From positions 350,982,925 through 351,046,924 of the forward strand of contig OV050030.1 of NCBI GenBank assembly GCA_920105625.2: DNA of 64,000 bases. The letters are read 5' to 3'. The first letter of the stretch is position 1, and the number at the start of each line of letters is the position of its first letter. A program made the position numbers and the translations under genes. This stretch comes from Clusia tigrina (Eukaryota; Arthropoda; Insecta; Diptera; Clusiidae). This document shows, piece after piece, positions 12,674-23,029 of the stretch. Under the pieces are notes generated by a model. It was not told the origin of the DNA. It saw only the letters and a program-made list of their open reading frames with translations, and made no database searches.

Positions 12674-13782
12674 ATACCCTTTACATTTAAAAAAGGTAAA
12701 TAGGGTACACCAATTTTGTGCTTTTGGAAGGGGTTGCAATTTCAAGAAGGAGGCGTGGTAGGTATGGACATATATCTATATACAGATATGATCAGAATCA
12801 CTTTCTAAGCAATTTTTTTTTTGTCCGTCCGTCTGTCCGTCTGTGGCCACTTTTTTTCTACATTGTTGGAGCTATCTTAATGAAATTTTGCAAAAGTATA
12901 GTCTGGACAAAGATACAGAACCAGATTGCTATATGGGCCGATTTGGACAAAGACCACGCCTACCTCTCTAAGGAACTTTTTTCACCTTTTTTGAAATGAC
13001 CATAACTTCAATCCAATTGATAGAATCGGGACATTATTTGGCAGTTATGGAGATGTGGGTCCTACTAAATGCTATGCATAAAGTGGGCAGTATATATTAA
13101 CTGCCACGTCCACTATTAATAAATATGAATAACTTAAGATCTGGTAGAGATTTACGGACGAAATTTTACGGGAAGGAACATGTTGACATTATAAATCTAT
13201 ATGCAACAATTGGGGCTAATCAGAGAAAAGACAGGCCCACTTTTGATATAAGGAACTTTCGGGTCTAAAATTAAAATTAGCCTACCTATGCTCGTATTGA
13301 TGCCAGCGGAATCAAAATTTGCAAAAATATACATGGGATCCATTATAGTATGTGTACAGAATATGGAGATCATAATACAACTGCCACGCCCACAATTAAC
13401 CAAAAATCATTACTAGGTTCCTATTAAAGATTTATCAACGAAATTTCACAGGAATGTTGCGGGTACTAACATTAAACACCGCACAAAAAATGGACGTGTT
13501 CTTTTTACAGCCACGCCCACTATTGACATATTATTATAACTTTCGGCTATTACAATATTTTTTGACGAAATTTTATATTAGTGGTTATATTGACACTACA
13601 AAGCCATACACAAGAAATGGGGCCGATATAATCATTTCAAGGTACCCTACCAAAAATTACCGTGAATATGTTCCTAATGATGATTTATGAAGAAAACATC
13701 CCCATTGTTGAACTTGCACGCACAAGAAAAGGTAAAGGGTATTTCGAAGTCGGTATAACCCGACTTCAGACTTCTGTAATCG
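12674..13782 (+). mobile_element. Helitron-like/DINE-type element, copy 1
   Basis: It opens with ATACCCTTTAC-ATTTAAAAAAGGTAAATAGGGTA, an imperfect hairpin. It closes with AAAAGGTAAAGGGTATT, the hairpin GAAGTCGG-TATAAC-CCGACTTC (13746-13767), and about 15 bp more. There is no coding capacity. Internal blocks with CTGCCACGCCCAC are repeated, and a CCGTCCGTCTGTCCGTCTGTGG microsatellite-like stretch follows the 5' part. Two further copies lie at 21984 and 25028. The element interrupts a satellite monomer between CTCTTTAG and TTATTTGTAAGAGAGGTG. The 3' hairpin and non-coding nature suggest a Helitron/DINE-type element. The inverted AAGGTAAAGGGTAT motifs could equally belong to a TIR element. Confidence 0.7.
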
Positions 13783-16066
13783 TTATTTGTAAGAGAGGTG
13801 TAGCACCCCCAATTCCAATAACCTGAAAATTCACAGGAACACTCTCCAGACACAGCTACATCTTCCCCGAAAATTTCGTAAAAATCGGTGCAGCAATTGC
13901 GGAGATACACTCTATAGAAGTAACAATTTGTATGGAAGGTGTAGCACTTCCATTCCAATGATCACTACACTTCACAGCAACACTCTCCAGAGACTCCTAA
14001 ATCTTTCCCGTAAATTTCTTAAAAATCGTTTCAGCGGTTTCAGATATACGCTCTATAGAAGTAACTTTTTGTGTGAAAAGTGCCAGGCCCTCTTTTCCAA
14101 CAACATCAAACGTCACAGGAACACTCTCGAGAGACTGCTAAATCTTCTCCGAAAATTTCGTAAAAATCATTTCAGCGGTTTCAGAGATACGGTCTATAAA
14201 AGTAAATTTTTGTGTGAGAAGTGAAACGAACTCTTTTCCAATAACCCCCAAATTTTACAGGAATACTCTCCAGAAAATTCCGTGAAAATCGGTTTGGCGG
14301 TTCCAGAGATATGCTCTCTAGAAATTAGTGTTTGTATGGGAGTTTTAACACCCCCATTGCAATGATCACCAAACTTCTAAGCAACACTCTCCAGTGACTG
14401 CTAAATCTTCCCCGAAAATTTCGTAAATATCGTGTCGGCGGTTTCAAAGATACGCTCTATATAGGAAACTTTTTGTATGAGAAGTGCCACGCCCACTTTT
14501 CCAATAACCTCCAAACTCCACAGGAACACTATCCAGACAATGTTAAGTCTTCCCCGACAATTTCGTAAAAATCAGTTAAGTGGTTTCAGAGAGACTCTCT
14601 ATAGAAGTTACTGTTTGCATGTGAGGTATAACACCCACATTCCAAAGACCAACAAACTTCACAGCAGCAGTCTCCAGAGACTGTTAAATCTTCTCCAAAA
14701 ATATCGTAATAATCGTTTCAGCGGTTTCGGAGATTCGCTCTATAGAAGTAACTTTTTGTATGAGAAGTGCCACGTCCCCTTTTCCAAAAATCTCAAACGT
14801 GACAGCAACACTTTCCAGAGACTGCCAAATCTTTTCCGAAAATATCGTGAAAATAGGTTCAGCGGTTTCGGAGTTAAGCTCTATAGAATTTACTCTTTGT
14901 ATGAGAGGTGTAACACCCCCAATTCCAATAACTTGAATTGTTCACAGGAATACTCTCCGGACAAATCTTCCCCGAAAATTTCGTAAAAATGGCGTGAGCG
15001 GTATCTGAGATAAGCTCTATAGAATCTACTGTTTGTATGAGAGCTGTAACACCCCCATTTCCAATAATCAGAAAATTCAGAGGAACACTCGGTTTGAGAG
15101 ATACGCTATATAAAAGTAACTTCTTGTGTAAGAACTGCCACGCCCGCTTTTCCAATAACCTCCAAACTCCACAGGAACACTATCCAGACAATGTTAAGTC
15201 TTCCCCGAAAATTTCCTAAAAATCGGTTCTGCGGTTTCAGAGATACACTCTATAGAAGTTACTGTTTGCATTGGAGGTGTAACACCCGTATTCCAATGAT
15301 CACAAAACTTCACAGCAGCTGTCTCCAGAGAGGTCTAAATATATGCTCCGAAAATATCGTAAAAATCGGTTCATCGGATTCAGAAATACGCTATATAGAA
15401 ATAACTGTTTGTAACGGAGGTGTCACGCCCTCTTCACAGGAATACTCTCCAGAAAATTTCGTGAAAATCGGTTCCGCGGTTTCAGAGATATGCTCTATAG
15501 AATTTACTGTTTGTATGAGAAGTGCTACGCCACCTTTACCAATAACCTCCAAACTATACCGGAGCCGTCCCCAGACACAGTAAAATTTTCACCGAAAATT
15601 TCGTAAAAATCGGTTCAGCAGTTTTGAAGATACATTCTATAGTAGTTACTGTTTGTATGGGAGGTTTAACACACCCATTCCAATGATCACCAAACTTCAC
15701 AGCAACACTCTCCAGAGATTGCTAAAAGGAAAGTTTCCTAAAAAACGTTTTAGCGGTTTCTGAGATACGCTCTATAGATGTTGCTGTTTGAATGCGAGGT
15801 GCCACGCCCCCTTTTCCGATAATCTGAAAATTCACACAAATACTCCCCAGACAATGCTAAGTCTTCCCCGAAAATTTCGTAAACATCGTAGCAGTGGTTT
15901 CAGAGATACGCTCTTTAGAAGTAATTCCTTATATGACAAATGCCACGCCCTCATTTTCAATAACCTCAAACATCACAGGAACAATTTCCAGACACAGCTA
16001 AATCTTCACCCGAAGATTTCGTAAAAATCCGTTTGGCGGTTTCTGAGATATGCTCTATAGAAATAT
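13783..16066. repeat. 141-bp satellite, array B
   Basis: This continues the same satellite after the inserted element, about 16 monomers, with the same landmarks (CTGCTAAATC, GAGATACGCTCTATAGAAG, GCCACGCCC/TAACACCCCC). Unit lengths are more irregular than in array A, and several monomers carry internal deletions. The last recognisable unit ends at TATGCTCTATAGAAATA. Arrays A and B were one array before the insertion. Confidence 0.85.
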
Positions 16067-16339
16067 TTTGCACTTTGCATACTTTACACTTCCAACGATC
16101 AGTGGCCGCGTATGTTTGTTTACAGACTTTTCGTGAGCTTGCGTTTCTTTATTTTTACTTAAGAGTTTTTTTTATATTTAAGGAGGAGGAAAACATCAAA
16201 AGTCAGAACCCCCTCATTACGGTGTTTCCCCCCGGAGACACTAATTAGGTTTTACGTCGGGAGGCCGTAATCGCATATACTGCTCACACGTCAGTATTAG
16301 GTCTCTCTATGTGTCTATGTATCGCACATGTGCTCACAG
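16067..16339. other. spacer, possible 3' UTR of the R1-like remnant
   Basis: There is no supported gene. It lies downstream of the R1-like frame on the - strand, so part of it may be that element's 3' untranslated region; the boundary is not visible. Confidence 0.3.
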
Positions 16340-17450
16340 AGGTTGTCCATTCTTGGGGGCTCCTCTAAGACAACACCCAGTGTCTCCAGAACGTCCAGAA
16401 TAATACGTGTTGAGCTTTCTGGTGCATCCCCGGGCAGTGCGGGCAGTACGGATCCTCCTCAAACTTCCGCTCAAATAGGTTTTGCTTAAAGCATCCGTGA
16501 CCGCTTAGTAGCTTGGTGACATAATGGTTTAGTTCTCCATGCATTCTTGTTACCCATGTTGTTATGCATGGGATCAGCCTGAAGGTCCATCTACCTTTGT
16601 CCGTTTGCCCCATCTGCGTTGCCATTCCGCAATGGTATTGGCTCTTTACTCTGCTTTGGCGACGTTTCTGGATCTCGCTCTTTGTTTATAAAGGCGGTGC
16701 ATCTCCTTCGCCAGCATGTCAATGGGCAGTTTACAAGTTATGACCCCAATTGCTTCGTGCGATACATGACGGAAAGCACTAGCCACCCTTACCGCGCTGA
16801 GTCTATATGCTAACTGTATGCATTTTGTGTATGTTTTCATCCTAGTGGCCTCCACCCATATTTGGGCGGCATACAGTATGATGGAGCTTATTACCGTTGA
16901 TAGCAGCTTCCGTTGGTTTGAGCGTGGGCCGCCTAGATTCGGCATCAGGCGTGTGAGTCCCCCATTTATCCGGATAGCTGCTTCGCAGACTACTTCAATA
17001 TGTTCTTTGAATGTGAGCCTGGAATCAATAAGTACACCTAGGTACCGAAGATGTGGATGGGATATAATTTGATGGCCCCCCACTGTGATTGTTAAAATCT
17101 CCCTTATCTTTCTGGTACTAAGTAGCACTGCCTATGTTTTTTGAACTGCCAGCTTTAGCTTTGCCCTGCTGCGCCATACACTCACACGCACAATTGCATC
17201 GTTGCATCTCGTCTGCAGCACGGGGATGTGTTTTGCAACCGCCACCATAGCAATATCGTTTGCGCACCCGATGAGTGTTACATCCATTGGTAGGTCCAAA
17301 CGTATTGCGCCATTGTACCTGACGTTCCAGAGAGTAGGGCCTAGTATAGATTCTTGTGGGACGCCACCCGTGATTTCATAGCGTCCAAATCCTGCATCCG
17401 TGATATAGAGTAAAACTGTGTGGAAATCTATGTGTATATAATGTTTTTGT
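16340..17450 (-). pseudogene. R1-clade non-LTR retrotransposon, 3' half of ORF2
   Basis: Read on the - strand from 17450, the frame gives LYITDAGFGRYEITGGVPQ, then the palm motif GPTLWNVRYNGAI. The active site appears as GCANDIAMV in place of the usual GYADDIA. The thumb/connection (YLGVLIDSRLTFKEH) follows. The C-terminal Cys-rich domain (YCPHCPGMHQKAQHV) closes at about 16365. Stops interrupt at about 17130 and 16640. Endonuclease and RT N-terminus are absent, the usual 5' truncation of such elements. The 5' break lies exactly beside the piggyBac TIR at 17453. The loss of the first catalytic Asp and Tyr makes it dead. Confidence 0.78.
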
Positions 17451-17662
17451 AACCCTCGGAGGTATATATAACCAGGTCTGTGCAGACTTTTTGCATATAA
17501 AAGTGGGTATAACTTTTTTGTTTTTCATGTTAGAAACAAAAGCCGCCCATTTAATCCTGCAGAAAAAACCTCCGAACACAATGAGCAAAAAATCAGAGCG
17601 ATTGGGGATCCGGGTTCGGAATAGTCCGGGTTTACAAATAATTGGCGCTAAATGGTATAACC

Positions 17663-18031
17663 AGGTCTGTGCAGACCTACATAGGATTTGTATGGAAGTG
17701 CATAGTTAGTTGTCCTAAAAGTGTCTATAAATGCATTTTATGCTAGGAAAACCACAAAAGGAATAATTAATACGCATTTTTATACATCTTAGGTAGCTAT
17801 TAACGGTATTTTATTACTCATATGTAAAAAAATACATTTTATGTACGGCATTCAAGGCAGGAGTACCTGACATGTGAGTGTTGTTGGCATACCAGCTTTT
17901 TGCAATGCATGCAATGAAAGCGTGTTTTTCGCTGTTTTTTATCCAACTTAAAATACACGGAGCACGATGGTCTGCTGGCAGAGGATGCGGCATGGGCTGG
18001 TTGGTCATCTATGGGCGGGCCTGCAGCTACC
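17663..18031 (-). repeat. left arm of piggyBac inverted duplication
   Basis: This 369-bp arm is the reverse complement of 19664-20033. It carries a second copy of the 3' coding end (the C-terminal cysteine-rich domain, here ending HVRYSCLECRT), the 3' UTR and the GGTCTGTGCAGACC palindrome. Compared with the right arm it has a Cys-to-Tyr change (SCSVYF against SCSLCF) and other substitutions, so it has drifted for some time. Confidence 0.85.
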
Positions 18032-18125
18032 TGTATGCAATGCCTATGGAATAGACTACAGGCTCGATAAAATATAAGCAACGCGTTAGTATACAAACAT
18101 CTTTCGAAGTGTAAGCATACAAAAA

Positions 18126-19109
18126 ATGGCATCGGCTAATGGTACGGTTGATATTGTAGACGTGGTGAACCGCACCGCCAGATTTGTTAATTTGCCGGAA
18201 GAAGAGCAAATTAAAATGCAAGAAAAGTTAGCATTGTGGTTGGCCGGTGATGATGACTCCGAGGATGAGCCTTTCGAAAGCGACGAAGTGGAAAGGAAAA
18301 GCAGATAACTTTTTCTCATCATACGATCTGGCCACGGCTTTGATGACAAAACGGTTGGCTTATGTAGGAACAATAAGAAAAAACAAGGCCTGCATACCGA
18401 AGGAGATGTTGGACCCTAAAAGAGAGGTGTTAAGGACATTATTTGGTTACAACAACAATGTCCCACTATGCTCATATGTGCCAAAAAAGAAAAATGCAGT
18501 GGTTCTCATCTCCACGGAACACTATAACTCCACCGTCGACTCATCAAAACCAACGTAGAAGCCGTTCCAAATATTGGACTATAATATATATAAAGCAGGA
18601 GTGGACACCATGGACCAGATGGTTGGTGGTTACACCTGCAAACGGGCCACAAACCGATGGCCGTTGGCCATCTTTTTCAATATGCTGGACGTTGCAGGAT
18701 TCGCTGCATTTGTCATACATGACAAATTGGGGCATGTAAAACGAAATGATAGAAGACGTAAGTCCCTTACGGAATTGGCCGAACAGCTGATGATCCCCTA
18801 CATGGAAGAAATGGCAACAAACCCATGTAAGGTAAAATGTTGAGATGTTAGGCTGGCAGGACTGATATGTTGATTGTTGGTCACGCAAGATCGACATTCA
18901 GTTCATTTTTGCAGATTCTATGCAATGCATAGATGCAAAAGAGCACTATAAAATAGAAATGCCTAACACGAAGCGAAGGACACCCTCAGCAAAGATTTTG
19001 ACCGGCAGAGTGTGCCGATGGCCAAGCTATTGTTTGTGCTGTTCTGTAACTATGCCTAGTCAAGAGCACGAGAGAAGAAATAAGAAGTCTAATGCAGGAT
19101 TGCAGTTTT
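18126..19109 (+). pseudogene. piggyBac transposase, internally deleted
   Basis: The start ATG at 18126 opens an acidic N-terminus (residues 1-60, DDDSEDEPFESDE). This jumps within a few codons to a late catalytic segment, ADNFFSSYDLATALMTKRLAYVGTIRKNK, then after a stop and frame change to DYNIYKAGVDTMDQMVGGY. By analogy with piggyBac, DNFF and GVDTMDQM carry the second and third catalytic Asp. The block with the first Asp is missing. Further on, DAKEHYKIEMPNTKRR may follow a short intron (GT at 18832, AG at 18913-18914). In an intact element this protein would cut and paste DNA at TTAA. Confidence 0.78.
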
Positions 19110-19594
19110 AGAAGTTCAGATTAATTCTGGTTTATTTGGTGGCTCGCTGGCCCTTTTATATTATTTAATTCTTATTGTTTTCTTATTCTAACTAACATAA
19201 AATATATCTATCTTATTTCTACTAGTTACAAATCATATTCCCGAAATTTGTCTCAAGTATCGGATTACCGATATTATTCATTGACGAATCATCGCCTTGT
19301 TTATATTAATTATTTTGAGTGCAAGTTCAGGGCTAAAGTCACTGCACTGTCTAATATGCATACGCTGCAATATAGGCAGCGTGTGTTATTGCACCACCAA
19401 AATGCTAGGCTAGCGTATTTGGGTATTGAGTGCAATTGCGTACGTTGCGCTATTGTCAGTTTGTTTGCATATGCGAATTGTTGCTGTGCTTATGACGATG
19501 TGTGGTCGTCAGTGTACACTTGTGTGGTACACTACACCCAATTGTAAGAGGCATGCAACATGTGAAACAGTCCATGGCGTAATTCGGTGTAGAG
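19110..19594. other. unassigned sequence inside the piggyBac element
   Basis: The stretch separates the body of the transposase from its C-terminal domain. It has no recognisable domain. It may be a later insertion or a diverged intron. A frame ending CKRHATCETVHGVIRCR at about 19545-19594 leads into a GTAAGC donor-like site. Confidence 0.35.
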
Positions 19595-19663
19595 GTAAGC
19601 ATTTCATTTATTCATTCATTGAATTCAAATTCTAAATCAATTTTTCAACTTTGTTTTTTTGCT

Positions 19664-20033
19664 GGTAGCTGCAGGCCCGCCCATAGATGACCAACCAGCC
19701 AATGCCGCATCCTCTGCCAGCAGACCATCGTGCTCGCTGTGTTTTAATTTGGATAAAAAACAGCGAAAAACACGCTTTCATTGCATGCATTGCAAAAAGC
19801 CGGCATGCCAACGACACTCACATGACAGGTACTCCTGCCTTGAATGCCGTACATAAAATGTATTTTTTTTTACATATGAGTAATAAAATAGCGTAATAGC
19901 TACCTAAGATGTATAAAAATGCATTTTAATTATTCGTTTTGTGGTTTTCCTAGCATAAAATGCATTTATAGACACTTTTAGGACAACTGACAATGCATTT
20001 CCATACAAATCCTATGTAGGTCTGCACAGACCT
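19664..20033 (+). pseudogene. piggyBac C-terminal cysteine-rich domain and 3' end (right arm)
   Basis: The frame from 19669 reads AAGPPIDDQPANAASSA and then a zinc-ligand pattern C-x2-C, C-x2-C, C-x3-H, C-x2-C (SLCFNL, FHCMHCKKPACQRHSH, YSCLECRT), ending at a stop at 19854. This matches the cysteine-rich DNA-binding tail of piggyBac transposases. It is preceded by a pyrimidine-rich tract and AG, with GTAAGC upstream at 19595, so it may be a separate exon (intron 19595-19668, 74 bp). The whole segment with its 3' UTR is duplicated in inverted form at 17663-18031. Confidence 0.75.
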
Positions 20034-20066
20034 ACATAGGACAAAAAACCCTTATACCTCCGAGGG

Positions 20067-20366
20067 TTTGTGTTGTGGTATACTACACGTGCTTAATATT
20101 TTGTGACAGATTTCAATAATGTTGCCAATCAAGTTTCCAAAATGCAATCCGTATTATAAGTTCGACTGTACCCCATATACATTATACACCAGATAAATGG
20201 GCATTATCGTTATTTCGGATTATTTACTTCGGGCAAATATTGCATATAAACATATTGCCTTTATCAGTCCAAAAGAAAGAGTACAAACTAATCTATAAAC
20301 TAATATGCAATGCAAAAGAAAGAGTACAAACTAATCTATAAACTAATATTTTTATATTTGTTGTTG
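20067..20366. other. spacer; contains a 43-bp tandem duplication
   Basis: This is AT-rich, with no gene seen. Positions 20271-20356 hold two head-to-tail copies of a 43-bp unit beginning AAAAGAAAGAGTACAAACTA. Part may be the 3' end of the Penelope-like element that starts at 20367 on the - strand. Confidence 0.5.
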
Positions 20367-20730
20367 TTATTTTGTATGTTTACTTTTCTCGTACAAATTT
20401 TCTATACATGTGTGCACAGCTATCCGTGTCCGTTTTATAATTAAGTCTTTGTTTTGTTGGTATGTTGGTGATATGTAGCATTTCCAGTAGTTATCGTTTG
20501 TTGTAGTGTTGTTCTTGTTGTAATACCTGTGCCTCTTCGAAATACGGGTGATGTACACTACGAGTACAGTGTAGTCTGCAAGTGCCACTTTTGGTTATGG
20601 AGTTGTGATGCTTCTGTTTTTCCCATCCGATTTGTGCGCTGATATTCTCGTCCTTAATTTGCATTTAGTCGTGCCAATATATACTTTGTCGCATAAATTG
20701 GACCCGTCTCCAAAACAATTAATATTGTAT
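20367..20730 (-). pseudogene. Penelope GIY-YIG endonuclease domain
   Basis: Translating the - strand from 20730 gives VIYNINCFGDGSNLCDKVYIGTT, then KLRTRISAHKSD. The VIY...VYIG pair is the GIY-YIG core, with the Arg of RTRISAHKSD as the catalytic arginine; a C-terminal tail follows. One stop interrupts (after SITTP). The domain nicks target DNA for priming. It is displaced from its RT by the 3-kb Jockey-like insertion, and the host repeat ATCAC (20731-20735) marks the junction. Confidence 0.78.
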
Positions 20731-20929
20731 ATCACTTTTTTTTCTCATTTATTATTTATTGTATCTTCAATATAAATTGGACTAACAATAAATAACCAAA
20801 TCTTAACTCTAAAACTGTTTATTATTAAGTCCAGCCAATGCTATACAAAAAAAAATTTGTTTCTGCGATTTCTTCTGTGGATGTCTTTTACGTCTCACCT
20901 AATCGGCTGCGAGCAAGGGTGTCCCTCCT

Positions 20930-21983
20930 CCTCAGCCGAGTGTGACCTCTATAACTTAGAATATTGAGAACCAGTGGATTTGGGTGGAACTCAAGCTTCT
21001 TTATATACATTATCACATGTTTTGAAAACACAGTTTTTAACATCGGGACGCTTAGATCTTTGTGAATGCACGAATTTTTTACATACCACGGAGCGGCTGA
21101 AATCGTTCGGAGGATTTTAGTTTGTCGCCTTCGAATTTTCTCTATATATGACGCTGAGGCAGTACCCCATAACTGAATCCCGGAGCACCATATTGGTTTT
21201 AGAATCGATATAGTAGAAGTTTACATTCTAGGTTTAGTGTAGAATTTCTCCCAATAAGCCAATTCGTTTCAACTGTTTTTTTAGTTTCATCTCATTACTC
21301 AACTTTGCTTCTATATGGATTTTCCATGTTAATCGACGATAAAAGATGAATCCTGTTTTATCCCGTAGGTATTTAACCTCGTCTGGGTGTTGATATGGAT
21401 AGGCGGGATGTTTCCTTGCGCAATGTAAATGTAATATGTACACATTTTTGTTCGTTAACCTTTATCCTCCATTGTTGTAGCCATTTTTCCAACTGAGATA
21501 TATATTCCTGTAATTTGCGGGATGCTTCTTGAGGGTTTTAGTGGATGCTTAGGAAAGCTGTATCATCAGCGAATGTTGATAAGTGGATATGATTTCTTAT
21601 TGGAATATCAGAGGCATATATCAAATATAAGATAGGACCCAAAATGCTGCCTTGGGGAACTCCGGCTTGAATCGGTTGAGGTGTGCTGAGAAAATTACCT
21701 TCTTTGTCGATAAATTTTATTTATTTTTAAATAGCTAATGAATGTTTTCGGGTTGGTTTTGCTTTAATTTCAAAATTAAACCTTCATGCCATACTTTATC
21801 AAAACCCTGGGAAACGTCAATGAAGACGGCAGAACAATATTTATTTTCTTCAAACGTGTTTCTAACTACGTTTATAAGTCTGTGTGTTTGTTCAATAGTG
21901 CTAGGTTTTCTTCTGAATCCAAATTGATGATCTGGAATGCATCCATTCTCATTTAGTATGGGGGTCAGCTTGCTCATAAATAA
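20930..21983 (-). pseudogene. Jockey-like reverse transcriptase, main part
   Basis: In order on the - strand: [77 protein letters not shown], the intact active site [10 protein letters not shown] (about 21560-21590). Then come LTWKIHIEAK and the C-terminal LKPIWCSGIQLWGTASAS and APWYVKN. Several stops and frameshifts separate these. The order and wording are those of Jockey-clade RTs. The gene continues upstream across the Helitron-like insert at 23030-23190 (HMSKLFEK). Confidence 0.83.
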
Positions 21984-23029
21984 TAATACCCTTTACCTTT
22001 AAAAAAGGTAAATAGGGTATATTAATTTTGTGCTTTTGAGAGGGTTTGCAATTTCGAGAAGGAGGCGTGGTAGGTATATACAGATATGATCAGAATCACT
22101 TTCCGTCCGTCTGACCGTCTGTGGCCATTTTTTTTGCTATCTTAATGAAATTTTCCAAAAGTGTAGCCTGGACAAAGACACTGAACCAGATGGCTATACG
22201 GGACGTTTTGGACCACGCCTACCTCCCGTATAAGAAGGTTTTTCACCATTATAAAATGACTATAACTTCTGTCCAATTGACGGAATCAAGACATTATTTG
22301 GCAGTTATGGAGATGTGGGTCCTACTAAACACTGTTGAAAAAGGGGCCGGTATATATTAACTGCCACGCCCACTATTAACAAATATTAATAACTTAAGAT
22401 CTGGTAGAGATTTACAGACGAAATTTTACGGGAAGGAACATATGGACATTATAAAGCTATCTGCAATAAATGCAGCTGAACAGAGAAAAGACACGCCCAC
22501 TTTTGATCTGGTCTAAAATTTAAATTAGCCTACCAATGCTCGTATTGATGCCAGCGGAATACAAATTTGCAGAAATTTACATGGGGTCTATAATAGTATG
22601 TGTGCAGAATATGGAGATCATAATATAACTGCCACGCCCACAATTAGCCAAAAATCATTATTGTGTTCCTATTAAAGATTTATCAACGAAATTTCACAGG
22701 AATGTTGCGGATACTAACATTAAACACCAAACAAAAAATGGGCGTGTTATTTATAAAGCCACGCCCACTATTCACATATTATTATAACTTGCGCCCTATA
22801 CAATATTTTTGGACGAAATTTTATATTAGTGGTTATATTGACACTACAAACCAATACACAAGAAAAGGGGTCGATATAATCATTTCAAGGTACCTTACCA
22901 AAAATACCGTTAGTGTGTTCCTAATGATTATTTATGAAGAAAATATCCCCATTGTTGAACTTGCACGCACAAGAAAAGGTAAAGGGTATTTCCAAGTCGG
23001 TCTAACCCGACTTTACACTTCTGTACTCG
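21984..23029 (+). mobile_element. Helitron-like/DINE-type element, copy 2
   Basis: It has the same ends as copy 1: ATACCCTTTACCTTTAAAAAAGGTAAATAGGGTAT at the left; AAAAGGTAAAGGGTATT, the hairpin AAGTCGG-TCTAA-CCCGACTT (22994-23013) and GTACTCG at the right. Removing it restores the Jockey RT reading frame between SKLFEK and LFMSKL with at most a few extra bases (TA). That fits insertion between A and T with no clear target duplication. Non-coding. Confidence 0.75.

Larger units (their letters stand above)
17453..20066 (+). mobile_element. piggyBac-type DNA transposon, deleted copy
   Basis: The termini are inverted repeats: CCCTCGGAGGTATA at 17453-17466 and TATACCTCCGAGGG at 20053-20066. piggyBac ends begin CCC/GGG beside a duplicated TTAA. 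Here the flanks read GTAA and TTTG, plausible decayed TTAA. Inside are transposase fragments, a subterminal palindrome GGTCTGTGCAGACC, and an inverted duplication of the 3' end at both sides. The middle of the transposase is deleted, so the copy cannot move on its own. Confidence 0.82.

Noticed and set aside
9908..12690. Series of 70-145 codon open frames on both strands through the satellite
   Set aside because: They are translations of the 141-bp monomer in different phases, repeat one another, and are open on both strands; not supported as genes.
12674..13782. Calling the ATACCC elements simple TIR MITEs
   Set aside because: The inverted AAGGTAAAGGGTAT motif is not at the outermost right end and no target duplication was evident at copy 2; Helitron-like fits better, though not proven.
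9046..16066. CRISPR-like regular repeat array
   Set aside because: Units are contiguous diverged 141-bp satellites with no unique spacers, in eukaryotic DNA.
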